From Planctomycetaceae bacterium (lineage in GTDB: Bacteria; Planctomycetota; Planctomycetia; Planctomycetales; Planctomycetaceae): a stretch of 19,772 bases of DNA. The stretch's first letter is position 1, and each line of letters opens with the position of its first letter. The notes beneath the pieces are model-generated. The model worked only from the letters and a program-made list of their open reading frames with translations. It was not told the DNA's origin and did not search any database. The position numbers and the translations under genes were made by a program. This document shows positions 8,082 to 16,339 of this stretch, one piece after another. The stretch lies in assembly GCA_003445035.1 (NCBI GenBank), contig DLVV01000179.1, positions 1 through 19,772 of the forward strand, given 5' to 3'.

Positions 8082-8090
8082 TGGCATACT
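8082..8090 (+). promoter_or_regulatory. Possible extended -10 (TGGCATACT) giving a leaderless transcript
   Basis: TG-G-CATACT matches an extended -10 element, with 4 of 6 hexamer bases matching TATAAT. Six bases separate it from the ATG at 8097, which places the expected transcription start on the A of the start codon. No Shine-Dalgarno sequence precedes this ATG, which fits. No good -35 is seen. Inference only. Confidence 0.3.
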
Positions 8091-8096
8091 AGCTCC

Positions 8097-10298
8097 ATGC
8101 GTCAGATCATCCCGAATTGTCTCGTCACCGGTGCCGTGCTGGTCACCACCTGCCTGGCCCCACTGGCTCCCGCCGACGATGTCCCCGATCGTTCCCCCGC
8201 GGTGCACTGGTCCTTCCGGCCGCCGCAGCGGTCCACTCCACCCGACGTCGGAACGCTCAAGCACCGGGAACGGATCCGCAACCCCATCGACCAGTTCGTG
8301 TTCGATCGTCTCCAGAAATCCGGGCTGGATCCGGCTGGTGAGGCGGAAAAACGGACACTGGTCCGGCGTGCCCATTTCGACCTGCTCGGACTTCCTCCAT
8401 CTCCGGAGGACGTGGCCACGTTCCTGTCCGACAAGAAACCGGGAGCCTGGAACCGCTTGATCGACCGGTTGCTGCAGTCCCGCCACTACGGAGAACGCTG
8501 GGGACGTCACTGGCTTGATGTGGCCCGCTACGCCGACAGCGGGGGCTACGAGACCGACATCTACTACCGCAACGCCTGGCGGTTCCGCGACTACGTCGTC
8601 AAAAGTTTCAATGACGACAAGCCCTACAATGTGTTCGTCCAGGAGCAGATCGCCGGAGACGAAATCTGGCCCGACAACCTCGATCTCGACCCCCGGAAGG
8701 TCTACAAGGTCTCGGACGAAAAACGGCGCCACCTCGAGGCCCGTATCGGCACCGGGTTCTACACGCTCGGACCCCAAATCCACGAATCGGCTCTCGATGC
8801 CAGGCGGCTCGACTACGAGACGATGATCGACTGGGTCGACACCACTGCGTCCGCCTTCATGGGACTGACACTGGGATGCGCCCGGTGCCACGAACACAAG
8901 TTCGACCCGTTCACACAGGCCGACTACTTCTCGCTGCACGCGGTGTTCGCCTCGGCCCGGGTGGTCGAACTGCCACTGTGGACGGCCATGGAGGAAGCCG
9001 ACTGGCGGCAGGCCTACCCACGCGTGATCGCCGTCGAGCGGGCCCGCAAGGCGTACAAGATGTTCGAGGCCGGTCATGCGGGCAAGACGTTGAGTCCCGA
9101 ACAGGCCAAGCAGAAGCAGAACCTGCTCAACGCGGTGGGCCGGTCGGTGCTCGCCCTGCCCGAGCGGGCCGCCGGGCAATTTGCCGTCGATTACGCCGGT
9201 TTGATGCACCAGCCAATCGCGAGGGTGCTCGGACGACGGCACCCCGCCCTGATCCGACCGATCCACCTACTTGACCGGGGGGAACTCAAGAAGCCGGGGA
9301 AGCTGATGCCGCCGGCACTGCCGGCCGCGTTGGCCAGGGCCACCGGCACGCCCGCCGGACTGAAACGGCCCTTCGGCAGCCGCAAGCAACTGGCCCTGTG
9401 GCTGACACGGCCCGACCACCCACTGACGGCCCGTGTGATGGTCAACCGCGTCTGGCAATGGCACTTCGGACGCGGCCTGGTCGAAACGTCCAACGACTTC
9501 GGCAAGATGGGACAACCCCCGTCTCACCCCGGTCTGCTCGACTGGCTCGCCACACGGTTCGTCGCTGACGGCTGGAAGGTCAAGGACCTGCACCGGCTGA
9601 TCATGAACTCGGACACCTACCGGCGTTCCAGCCGTTTCGCCACCGGAAAGCACCTGGACGAGGACCCGGACAACCGCCTGCTGTGGCGGGCGAACCGCCG
9701 TCGACTCGAGGCCGAGGCGCTGTGGGACGCCGTGCACGCCACCGCCGGAACACTCAACCGGGCCTTCGGCGGTCCCCCGGTGGTGCCGCCACTGGCGGCC
9801 GACGAGATCGCGTCACTTCGGGAGAAGTGGCACTGGACCGTCTCGAGCGACCCCGCCCAGCACACACGCCGCGGGATCTACGTCATGGTCCGTCGCAACT
9901 TCAAGTTCCCGATGTTCGAGGTCTTTGACACCCCGGTCACTTCGGTCAGTTGCCCGGTTCGCGACGTCACCACGGTGGCCCCCCAGGCCCTCTGGAGCCT
10001 CAACAACGGTTCGGTCATTCGTCAGGCCACTCAACTGGCCGGACGTGTCGTCAAGGAAGCCGGAGAAAAGTCTCCCGCACACATCCAGCGAGCCTGGCAA
10101 ATCGTGCTCGCCAGGCCTCCCACCCCCAAAGAGTCCAGCTCCGCTCTCGCCCTGCTCGACTCGCTGGAGAAAACCAGCCAGACTGAACTCGAGCATCTGC
10201 CCGAGCCGCTCAAGAAGCTGGCCGCCCCTCGCCGCCGCGCCCTGGCCAAGCTGTGCCTGGCCCTGTTCAATCTCAACGAATTCGCATTTGTCGACTGA
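8097..10298 (+). CDS. DUF1549/DUF1553 (PSCyt2-PSD1) planctomycete cytochrome-like protein
   Basis: A 733-residue secreted protein with a signal peptide (residues 1-26, hydrophobic from 9, ending APADD). DUF1549 (PSCyt2) covers about 50-275 and contains the conserved GERWGRHWLDVARYAD segment and a single CARCH haem-type motif (Cys261, Cys264, His265) followed by EHKFDP. A family motif, LLDRGELKKPGKLMPP, follows in the linker. DUF1553 (PSD1) runs from about residue 429 (RKQLALWLTRPDHPLTARV) to the C-terminus, which ends LFNLNEFAFVD. The separate N-terminal PSCyt1 cytochrome domain found in many relatives is absent. The families are abundant in planctomycetes and have no assigned biochemical function; c-type haem attachment is inferred from the CxxCH motif only. 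It is first in a tight operon: the DUF1501 gene starts 4 nt after its stop. No ribosome site is visible before the ATG. Confidence 0.93.
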   Translation: MRQIIPNCLVTGAVLVTTCLAPLAPADDVPDRSPAVHWSFRPPQRSTPPDVGTLKHRERIRNPIDQFVFDRLQKSGLDPAGEAEKRTLVRRAHFDLLGLPPSPEDVATFLSDKKPGAWNRLIDRLLQSRHYGERWGRHWLDVARYADSGGYETDIYYRNAWRFRDYVVKSFNDDKPYNVFVQEQIAGDEIWPDNLDLDPRKVYKVSDEKRRHLEARIGTGFYTLGPQIHESALDARRLDYETMIDWVDTTASAFMGLTLGCARCHEHKFDPFTQADYFSLHAVFASARVVELPLWTAMEEADWRQAYPRVIAVERARKAYKMFEAGHAGKTLSPEQAKQKQNLLNAVGRSVLALPERAAGQFAVDYAGLMHQPIARVLGRRHPALIRPIHLLDRGELKKPGKLMPPALPAALARATGTPAGLKRPFGSRKQLALWLTRPDHPLTARVMVNRVWQWHFGRGLVETSNDFGKMGQPPSHPGLLDWLATRFVADGWKVKDLHRLIMNSDTYRRSSRFATGKHLDEDPDNRLLWRANRRRLEAEALWDAVHATAGTLNRAFGGPPVVPPLAADEIASLREKWHWTVSSDPAQHTRRGIYVMVRRNFKFPMFEVFDTPVTSVSCPVRDVTTVAPQALWSLNNGSVIRQATQLAGRVVKEAGEKSPAHIQRAWQIVLARPPTPKESSSALALLDSLEKTSQTELEHLPEPLKKLAAPRRRALAKLCLALFNLNEFAFVD

Positions 10299-10302
10299 GC
10301 CG

Positions 10303-11706
10303 ATGACATCACGACGTGATTTTCTGGAAACCGGTGGACTGGGCTTCGGTGCCCTGGCGCTGGGCGACCTGCTTCGACACCAGTCACTGGCCGACAAGCC
10401 CTCGTCGGCTCTCCCCCTGGCCCAGCGACCACCGCAACTGCCCGGGACCGCCCGCAACGTGATCTTCCTGTTCATGCAGGGTGGGCCCAGCCAACTCGAG
10501 ACGTTCGATCCCAAGCCGGTGATGAAAAAGTTCGACGGAAAGCTGCTGCCCAAGGAACTTCAGGACTACGACCTGGCCCAGATCAATACCGCCGATGCCA
10601 CGGTGATGGCACCACAGTTCTCCTTCCGGAAGTACGGCGAAAGTGGCCAGGAGATCTCCAGCATCTTCCCCCGGCTCGCCGGACACGCCGACAAGCTGGC
10701 CATCATCAGATCAATGCACCACGAGTTGTTCATCCACGGCTCGGCAATGATCATGATGCACTCGGGCACTCAACTGCTCGGTCATCCCAGCGTCGGAGCC
10801 TGGGTGGTCTACGGACTGGGCTGCCAGAGCCAGAACCTGCCGGCCTACATCGCAATGACCGACGGCATCTTCCGGAACGGCGCCTCGATGTACAGTTCGG
10901 GCTTCCTGCCGGCCGTCTACCAGGGAACCGACATGAGGATCCAGGGAGCCCCGATCCAGAACCTCTCGAGACACAAGTCGATCTCGGCCGGTGAACAGCG
11001 GCGTCTGCTCGATCAGATCAACGCCTGGAACCGCCAGCACCGCTTTGCCCGTCCGGGCGATTCCAGGCTCGACGCACGCATCTCCAACTACGAGCTCGCC
11101 TTCCGCATGCAGTCGGCTGCGCCCGAACTGATCGATCTCTCCAGCGAAACCCAAAAGACCCAGGACCTCTACGGCATCGGTGACGGAAAATCGACTGACC
11201 GCTACGGCAAGATGTGCCTGATGGGCCGCCGGATGGTCGAACGAGGTGTCCGCTACGTGCAGTTGATCTGCGGAGGCTGGGACGCTCACGGCGACACCCG
11301 CGGCAATCACAACACCCAGGCAGAGAAGGTCGACCAGCCGATCGCCGGGTTGATCAGCGACCTGGAACAGCGAGGTCTGCTCGAATCGACGCTGCTGGTC
11401 TGGGTCGGAGAATTCGGTCGCACGCCGATCAAGCAGGGGACCAATGGTCGTGACCACCACCCCTACGGATTCAGCGCCTTCATGGCCGGCGGGGGCATCC
11501 GTGGCGGAAAGACGATCGGGGCCACCGATGACTTCGGCTTTGCCGCCGTCGAGGACAAGGTCCACGTCAACGACCTCCACGCCACGATGCTCGGCCTGAT
11601 GGGAATCGACCACGAAGAGCTGACCTATCTCTTCGAAGGACGTTACCGCCGCCTCACCGACGTCGGCGGCCAGAACAATCTCGCGGCGCGACTGGTGCGT
11701 GCCTGA
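10303..11706 (+). CDS. DUF1501 protein with Tat signal
   Basis: The 467-residue product starts at ATG 10303, four nt after the preceding stop, and opens with a Tat motif (MTSRRDFLETGG). The frame stays open further upstream but overlaps the DUF1553 coding end and would bury the signal. DUF1501 landmarks are present throughout: VIFLFMQGGPSQLETFDPKP near residue 50, the HPSVGAWVVYGLG segment, GGWDAHGD, the VWVGEFGRTP motif, GRDHHP, and near the end VNDLHATMLGLMGIDHEELT. From memory, DUF1501 belongs to the alkaline-phosphatase/sulfatase structural clan, and the Asp/His-rich motifs would suit metal binding; no reaction is established for the family. It is almost always paired with DUF1549/DUF1553 genes, as here, suggesting the two proteins act together outside the cytoplasm. 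Confidence 0.93.
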   Translation: MTSRRDFLETGGLGFGALALGDLLRHQSLADKPSSALPLAQRPPQLPGTARNVIFLFMQGGPSQLETFDPKPVMKKFDGKLLPKELQDYDLAQINTADATVMAPQFSFRKYGESGQEISSIFPRLAGHADKLAIIRSMHHELFIHGSAMIMMHSGTQLLGHPSVGAWVVYGLGCQSQNLPAYIAMTDGIFRNGASMYSSGFLPAVYQGTDMRIQGAPIQNLSRHKSISAGEQRRLLDQINAWNRQHRFARPGDSRLDARISNYELAFRMQSAAPELIDLSSETQKTQDLYGIGDGKSTDRYGKMCLMGRRMVERGVRYVQLICGGWDAHGDTRGNHNTQAEKVDQPIAGLISDLEQRGLLESTLLVWVGEFGRTPIKQGTNGRDHHPYGFSAFMAGGGIRGGKTIGATDDFGFAAVEDKVHVNDLHATMLGLMGIDHEELTYLFEGRYRRLTDVGGQNNLAARLVRA

Positions 11707-11758
11707 AGCACTCCGCCGTGTCTCTCCCTTCTCGCTCTCTCCATTCCGGAACCTCGTG

Positions 11759-12778
11759 ATGCCGCGTACGGCTTTCGCCTCCGCCGTCCTGCTCCTGCTG
11801 CTGGTCGGAATCCCGCTCTCGCCGGCTCGTGGTGACGACCAGGCTCCCCCCAAGCTTCAGGTCTTCATCCTCGCCGGCCAGTCCAACATGGAAGGCCAGG
11901 GCGTTGTCGACCTCGATCACCCCAAGCACTACAACGGTGGCCTCGGAACGCTGGCAAAGGTGATGGCCGACCCGGCAAACGCCAGGCGATTCTCCCACGT
12001 CAAGACACCCGAGGGGGCCTGGGTTGTCCGTGACGACGTGTTCGTCCGCTTCCAGACCCGCAAGAACCTCAAGCTCGGCGGACTCTCCATCGGCTTCACA
12101 GGCTACCCGGGCAAGCACCACATCGGTCCCGAGTTCCAGTTCGGCCACGTCGTCGGCGAGGCGATCGCGGCTCCGGTCCTGCTGATCAAGACCGCCTGGG
12201 GTGGCAAGAGTCTCCACAAGGACTTTCGGCCGCCCACCGCCTCGGGCCCCACCGGCCCCTACTACCACCGCATGCTCGCAGAAATCCACCAGGCCCTGGC
12301 CGGTCTCGAGAAGGAGTTCCCCGAGGCGTCTGCCGGTGGCCACCAGTTGGCCGGCTTTGTCTGGTTCCAGGGCTGGAACGACATGTTCAACGACAAGGCA
12401 CGGGCCGAGTACGAGACCAACCTCGTGCACCTGGCGCAGGACATCCGCCGTGATCTCCGTGTGCCCGACCTGCCGGTGGTGATCGGCGAACTCGGCAACG
12501 GGGGTCCCAAGGCTGGCAAGAACATGCTGAAGATCCGGGCCGCCCAGAGGGCGGCCGCAGCGCGGTCGGAGATCGCCAAACACACCGCCTTTGTCCCGAC
12601 CACGGCTTTCGCTCGTCCGGCCAGGCAATCTCCCAACGTCGGCCACGGCCACCACTGGTTCGGCAATGCGGAAAGCTATTTCCTGATCGGCGACGCCATG
12701 GGCCACGCCATGCTCAAGCTCATCTCGCAAGACACCTCGTCCACATCGACCAAGCCTCCTGGGAAGACACCAAGATGA
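11759..12778 (+). CDS. Secreted SGNH-type esterase, sialate O-acetylesterase family (DUF303/SASA-like)
   Basis: The protein is 339 residues from ATG 11759, which directly precedes a classic signal peptide (MPRTAFASAVLLLLLVGIPL, cleavage near ARG-DD). A GTG at 11699, overlapping the DUF1501 stop, is a possible but less likely start. The nucleophile motif is FILAGQSNMEGQG, with Ser42 as the likely catalytic serine. Further family blocks are LIKTAWGGKSL, GFVWFQGWNDM (around Asp208) and a C-terminal GHGHHWFGNAESYFLIG block with candidate catalytic His298/299. Family enzymes remove O-acetyl groups from sialic acids or from acetylated plant and algal polysaccharides such as xylan; here the substrate is unknown. 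It follows DUF1501 by 52 nt, and its stop overlaps the next start (ATGA at 12775-12778), so it is part of the same operon. Confidence 0.88.
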   Translation: MPRTAFASAVLLLLLVGIPLSPARGDDQAPPKLQVFILAGQSNMEGQGVVDLDHPKHYNGGLGTLAKVMADPANARRFSHVKTPEGAWVVRDDVFVRFQTRKNLKLGGLSIGFTGYPGKHHIGPEFQFGHVVGEAIAAPVLLIKTAWGGKSLHKDFRPPTASGPTGPYYHRMLAEIHQALAGLEKEFPEASAGGHQLAGFVWFQGWNDMFNDKARAEYETNLVHLAQDIRRDLRVPDLPVVIGELGNGGPKAGKNMLKIRAAQRAAAARSEIAKHTAFVPTTAFARPARQSPNVGHGHHWFGNAESYFLIGDAMGHAMLKLISQDTSSTSTKPPGKTPR

Positions 12779-14823
12779 AACGCGTGATCCTCGTCCTGGC
12801 AATCTCACTCGCCACCGCCGTCCCGGCCACTGCCGCCCAGCCCCTGGAACTGATCGACGCGTTCGCTCTCGAATTCGGCTCCGATCCCCAGATCTCCCCG
12901 GACGGCAAGCGAGTCATCTACACCCGCAACTCGATGGACATCATGACCGACCGGGTCCGTGGTCGGCTGTGGGTCGTCGACACCGACGGCAGGAACCATC
13001 GTCCCCTGCTGGACGACTCGGTGAAGGCATCCGGGGCCCGCTGGTCGCGGGACGGCAAGCGATTGGCGTATGTCGCCAGCGGCGAAAAAGGCAGTGCCTT
13101 GATGGTCCGTTGGACCGGTTCCGGAGAAACGGCCCGAATCGCACAGACAGACCGTTCTCCCGGCAACATCGCCTGGTCACCCGACGGCAAACGGTTGGCC
13201 TTCACGATGTTCGTCCCCTCGTCTCCCAAACCCTTTGTCACGCTGCCGTCACCGCCCAAGGGCGCCGAGTGGGCCAAGCCGGCACGTGCGATCGACCGGG
13301 TTCATTACCGGGCCGACGGCCAGGGATACCTGGAACCGGGATTCTCACACGTTTTCATGGTCCCCGCCGACGGTGGACGCCCCCAACAACTCACCTCAGG
13401 CAACTACAACCACTCGGGCCAACTCGCCTGGACCGCCGACGGACGCCGCGTCGTCTTCTCGGCCACGCGACGCAAGGACTGGGAACTGGAGACCCGCCGT
13501 TCGGACCTCCACGCCGTGACGGTCAGCGACGGGAAGATCGCCCGGCTGACCGACCGCAAGGGACCCGACCACGCCCCGGCCATCTCGCCGGACGGCAAGT
13601 GGGTCGCGTACCTGGGCTTCAGCGACCAGGGCAAGAGTTACCAGGACGATGAGTTGACGCTGCTCGGCCTCGACAAGTCGTCCAACCCGAAGCGACTGGC
13701 CGGTTCGCTCGACCGAAACCTGTTGAGTTGCACCTGGGCCGGGGACGGCGAGGGACTGTACGTCCAGTACGACGACCAGGGCGTGACCAGGGTCGGATTC
13801 GTCTCGTTGAAGAAACCCGACAAGATCGTTCCGGTGGCCACCAACATCGGCGGCACCACCGTCGGTCGCCCCTACGCCAGCGGCACCTTCAGCGTCTCGG
13901 ACAAGGGCACCGTCGCCTACACGCAGACCCGCCCCGAATATCCCGCCGACCTGGCAATCGCCACTCGTGGCAAGCCGGCCCGCCGGATCACCCGGCTCAA
14001 CGACGACCTCTTCTCACAACGACAACTCGGCCGCACCGAGTCGATCCGGTACAAGTCGTCGTTCGACGGTCGCGAGATCCAGGGTTGGGTTGTCACACCT
14101 CCCGGATTCGACCCCCGCGGCCGCACCAAATCGTCCAAGCGGTATCCGGTGATGCTGGAAATCCACGGGGGGCCATTTGCCAATTACGGTGAACGGTTCT
14201 CGTTCGAAGTGCAGTTGTACGCCGCCGCGGGCTACATCGTGCTCTACACCAATCCTCGCGGCAGCACCGGCTACGGCCGGAAGTTTGCCGACCTGATCGA
14301 CCACAACTATCCCAGCGAGGGCGATTTCCAGGACATGATGTCCGGTCTCGACGTACTGATCGAACGGGGCTGGGCCGATCCGAAGCAACAGTACATCACC
14401 GGTGGCAGCGGAGGTGGCATTCTCACCGCCTGGGTCGTCGGCAAGACCGGCCGGTTCCGCGCGGCGGTGGCCCAGAAACCGGTCATCAACTGGCACAGTT
14501 TCATCGGTGTCACTGACGCCTACCCCGGTATCGCCCGCTACTGGTTTCACCACATGCCGTGGGAGGAGCCCCAGCGGTACCTGGCCCGCTCTCCGATTTC
14601 CCTGGTCGGCAAGGTCACGACACCGACGATGCTGCTGACCGGCGAGGACGACCACCGCACGCCGATCTCAGAATCCGAGCAGTTCTACCAGGCCCTGAAA
14701 CTCCGGGGCGTCGACACGATGATGGTCCGCGTGCCCGGGGCCAGCCATGGGATCGTTGCCCGACCCAGCCGGTTGATGGTCAAGGTCGCCCACGTGCTGA
14801 AATGGTTCGAGGTGCACCGGTAG
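12775..14823 (+). CDS. Secreted S9-family (prolyl oligopeptidase-like) serine peptidase
   Basis: A 682-residue enzyme whose ATG overlaps the upstream TGA (ATGA), implying translational coupling. A signal peptide occupies residues 1-22 (MKRVILVLAISLATAVPATAAQ). An N-terminal beta-propeller is built from repeated WD40-like/PD40 motifs such as ISPDGKRVIYTR, WSRDGKRLAYVA, WSPDGKRLAFTM and ISPDGKWVAYLG. The C-terminal alpha/beta hydrolase domain contains EIHGGPF, YTNPRGSTGYG and the triad: Ser545 in GGSGGG, Asp626 in GEDDHRTP and His658 in GASHGI. It should cleave short peptides or acyl-peptides; S9C acylaminoacyl-peptidase-type is the closest guess, with specificity unknown. All catalytic residues are intact. 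It is last in the four-gene operon and convergent with the second DUF1501 gene, 32 bp away, with no convincing terminator between them. Confidence 0.93.
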   Translation: MKRVILVLAISLATAVPATAAQPLELIDAFALEFGSDPQISPDGKRVIYTRNSMDIMTDRVRGRLWVVDTDGRNHRPLLDDSVKASGARWSRDGKRLAYVASGEKGSALMVRWTGSGETARIAQTDRSPGNIAWSPDGKRLAFTMFVPSSPKPFVTLPSPPKGAEWAKPARAIDRVHYRADGQGYLEPGFSHVFMVPADGGRPQQLTSGNYNHSGQLAWTADGRRVVFSATRRKDWELETRRSDLHAVTVSDGKIARLTDRKGPDHAPAISPDGKWVAYLGFSDQGKSYQDDELTLLGLDKSSNPKRLAGSLDRNLLSCTWAGDGEGLYVQYDDQGVTRVGFVSLKKPDKIVPVATNIGGTTVGRPYASGTFSVSDKGTVAYTQTRPEYPADLAIATRGKPARRITRLNDDLFSQRQLGRTESIRYKSSFDGREIQGWVVTPPGFDPRGRTKSSKRYPVMLEIHGGPFANYGERFSFEVQLYAAAGYIVLYTNPRGSTGYGRKFADLIDHNYPSEGDFQDMMSGLDVLIERGWADPKQQYITGGSGGGILTAWVVGKTGRFRAAVAQKPVINWHSFIGVTDAYPGIARYWFHHMPWEEPQRYLARSPISLVGKVTTPTMLLTGEDDHRTPISESEQFYQALKLRGVDTMMVRVPGASHGIVARPSRLMVKVAHVLKWFEVHR

Positions 14824-14855
14824 ACGAACCGGGCGGAAAGTCGCCGTCGCCAACC

Positions 14856-16307
14856 CTAGGCGAGGATCTCGCGAACAACCCGCCCCGAGACATCGGTCAA
14901 CCGGATGTCACGGCTGTTGTGGCGGAACGTCAACCGCTCGTGATCCAGGCCCAGCCGGTCCAGGATCGTCGCGTGCAGGTCGTGCACGCTGACGCGATTC
15001 TCGACGGCCTTCATCCCGATCTCGTCGGTTGCTCCGAAGTGCGTCCCGCCCCGGACCCCCGCACCGGCCATCCAGGTGGTGAATGCCAGCGGGTTGTGGT
15101 CCCGACCGGTCCCGCCGGTCTGCACCAGCGGCAGCCGTCCGAACTCGCCGCAGCAGACCACCAGCGTCGATTCGAGCAGGCCTCTCTGTTTCAGGTCCGT
15201 CAGCAGTCCCGAGATCGGTCGGTCGGTTTCCCCGGCAAACTGGCGGTGGTTCTTGTCGATGTTGGAGTGGCCGTCCCAGCAGTCGTCGTTGTTGAAACCA
15301 CCGCTGTAGAGTTGCACGAACCGTACCCCACGCTCGACCAGACGACGGGCCATCAATGCCTGGCGTCCGAAATGACCGCACTGCGGATCATCCAGGCCGT
15401 ACAACGTGCGAGTCGCGAGGGTCTCCTGTGACAGGTCCAGCGCTTCGGGAGCCGCCATCTGCATCCGGTAAGCCAGTTCAAAACTGCGGATCCTCGCCTC
15501 CAGTTCACCACGCCCCGGCAACCGCCTCTGGTGTTGACGGTTCAACCTGGTGATCAGGCCCAGTTGCCGACGCTGCATGCTGTCGGTCAGCAGGCCGGGA
15601 CGCCTCAGGTTGTCGATCGGCGTGTCGTGGCTGACGACGGGAGTCCCCTGGTAGACACCGGGCAGAAACGCCGACCCCCAGGCCGACGCCCTCGACTTCG
15701 GAGTCCCGCGGCCCCGCGAATCGTACATGACGATGAACCCGGGCAAGTTGCGGTTCCCGGTCCCCAGCCCGTACGTCACCCACGACCCCACGCACGGAAA
15801 ACCCATCCGGGCCATCCCGGTGTTCATCTGGAACTGGGCGGGCGAGTGGTTGTTTTCGTGGGCAAAACACGAGTGGATAAACGCCATGTCATCGCTGTGG
15901 TCCGCGGTCCGTGTGAAGAGTTCCGAGCACCAGGTCCCCGAGTCACCGTACTGCCGGAACGAGAACGGTGACCGCATGATCGGACCACCTGCACCGGCAA
16001 AAAACCCGGTCGACTGATCGAAGTCCTGGACCGTCTGCCCATGCCGTCGGGCCAGTGCGGGCTTGTAGTCCCACGTGTCCACCTGGCTGGGGGCTCCGTG
16101 CATGAACAACCAGATGACCGAATTCGCCGCCGGAACGTGATGCCCCAACTGCGCAGCCAGGGGGGCACGCGGGTCCGGGTCCGCCGTCGCTTCAGCAGCC
16201 ATCAAACTGGCCAACGCCAGCGTGCCACAACCGGCCCCCGCCCGCGACAGGAAATCGCGACGCGATCCGTAGCCGGTCATCCGGTAGGCCAGGGACGTCT
16301 CGGTCAT
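14856..16307 (-). CDS. Second DUF1501 protein with Tat signal
   Basis: I start it at ATG 16307 (483 residues), giving a short n-region before the Tat motif GSRRDFLSRAG (residues 14-24). A GTG at 16343 forms a GTGA overlap with the upstream stop and would add 12 residues; neither start has a good ribosome site, so this is open. DUF1501 blocks are all present: VIWLFMHGAPSQVDTWDYKP, YSGGFNNDDCWDGHSNIDKN, VVCCGEFGRLP (with Leu where Thr is usual), GTGRDHNPLAFTTWMAGAG and VHDLHATILDRLGLDHERL. It is the distal gene of the second DUF1549/DUF1553-DUF1501 pair, transcribed opposite to the first pair. It differs enough from the DUF1501 gene at 10303 to be an old paralogue rather than a recent copy. No biochemical activity is assigned to the family. 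Confidence 0.92.
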   Translation of the reverse strand: MTETSLAYRMTGYGSRRDFLSRAGAGCGTLALASLMAAEATADPDPRAPLAAQLGHHVPAANSVIWLFMHGAPSQVDTWDYKPALARRHGQTVQDFDQSTGFFAGAGGPIMRSPFSFRQYGDSGTWCSELFTRTADHSDDMAFIHSCFAHENNHSPAQFQMNTGMARMGFPCVGSWVTYGLGTGNRNLPGFIVMYDSRGRGTPKSRASAWGSAFLPGVYQGTPVVSHDTPIDNLRRPGLLTDSMQRRQLGLITRLNRQHQRRLPGRGELEARIRSFELAYRMQMAAPEALDLSQETLATRTLYGLDDPQCGHFGRQALMARRLVERGVRFVQLYSGGFNNDDCWDGHSNIDKNHRQFAGETDRPISGLLTDLKQRGLLESTLVVCCGEFGRLPLVQTGGTGRDHNPLAFTTWMAGAGVRGGTHFGATDEIGMKAVENRVSVHDLHATILDRLGLDHERLTFRHNSRDIRLTDVSGRVVREILA

Positions 16308-16339
16308 GGGCAACACACCATTCCGGGGAGAAACTCGGA

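Noticed and set aside
7989-9266. Minus-strand open frame of 425 codons between the LRR and DUF1549 genes
   Set aside because: Most of it is antisense to the signal peptide and DUF1549 domain of the gene at 8097. No family motif or ribosome site was seen.
9925-10302. N-terminal extension of the first DUF1501 gene
   Set aside because: The extra 126 residues overlap the DUF1553 coding end in another frame, are Ser/Pro/Arg-rich without family similarity, and would bury the Tat signal that starts at 10303.
14834-14847. GGCG...CGCC hairpin between the convergent S9 and DUF1501 genes
   Set aside because: Only a four-base stem and no T run; not convincing as a bidirectional terminator.
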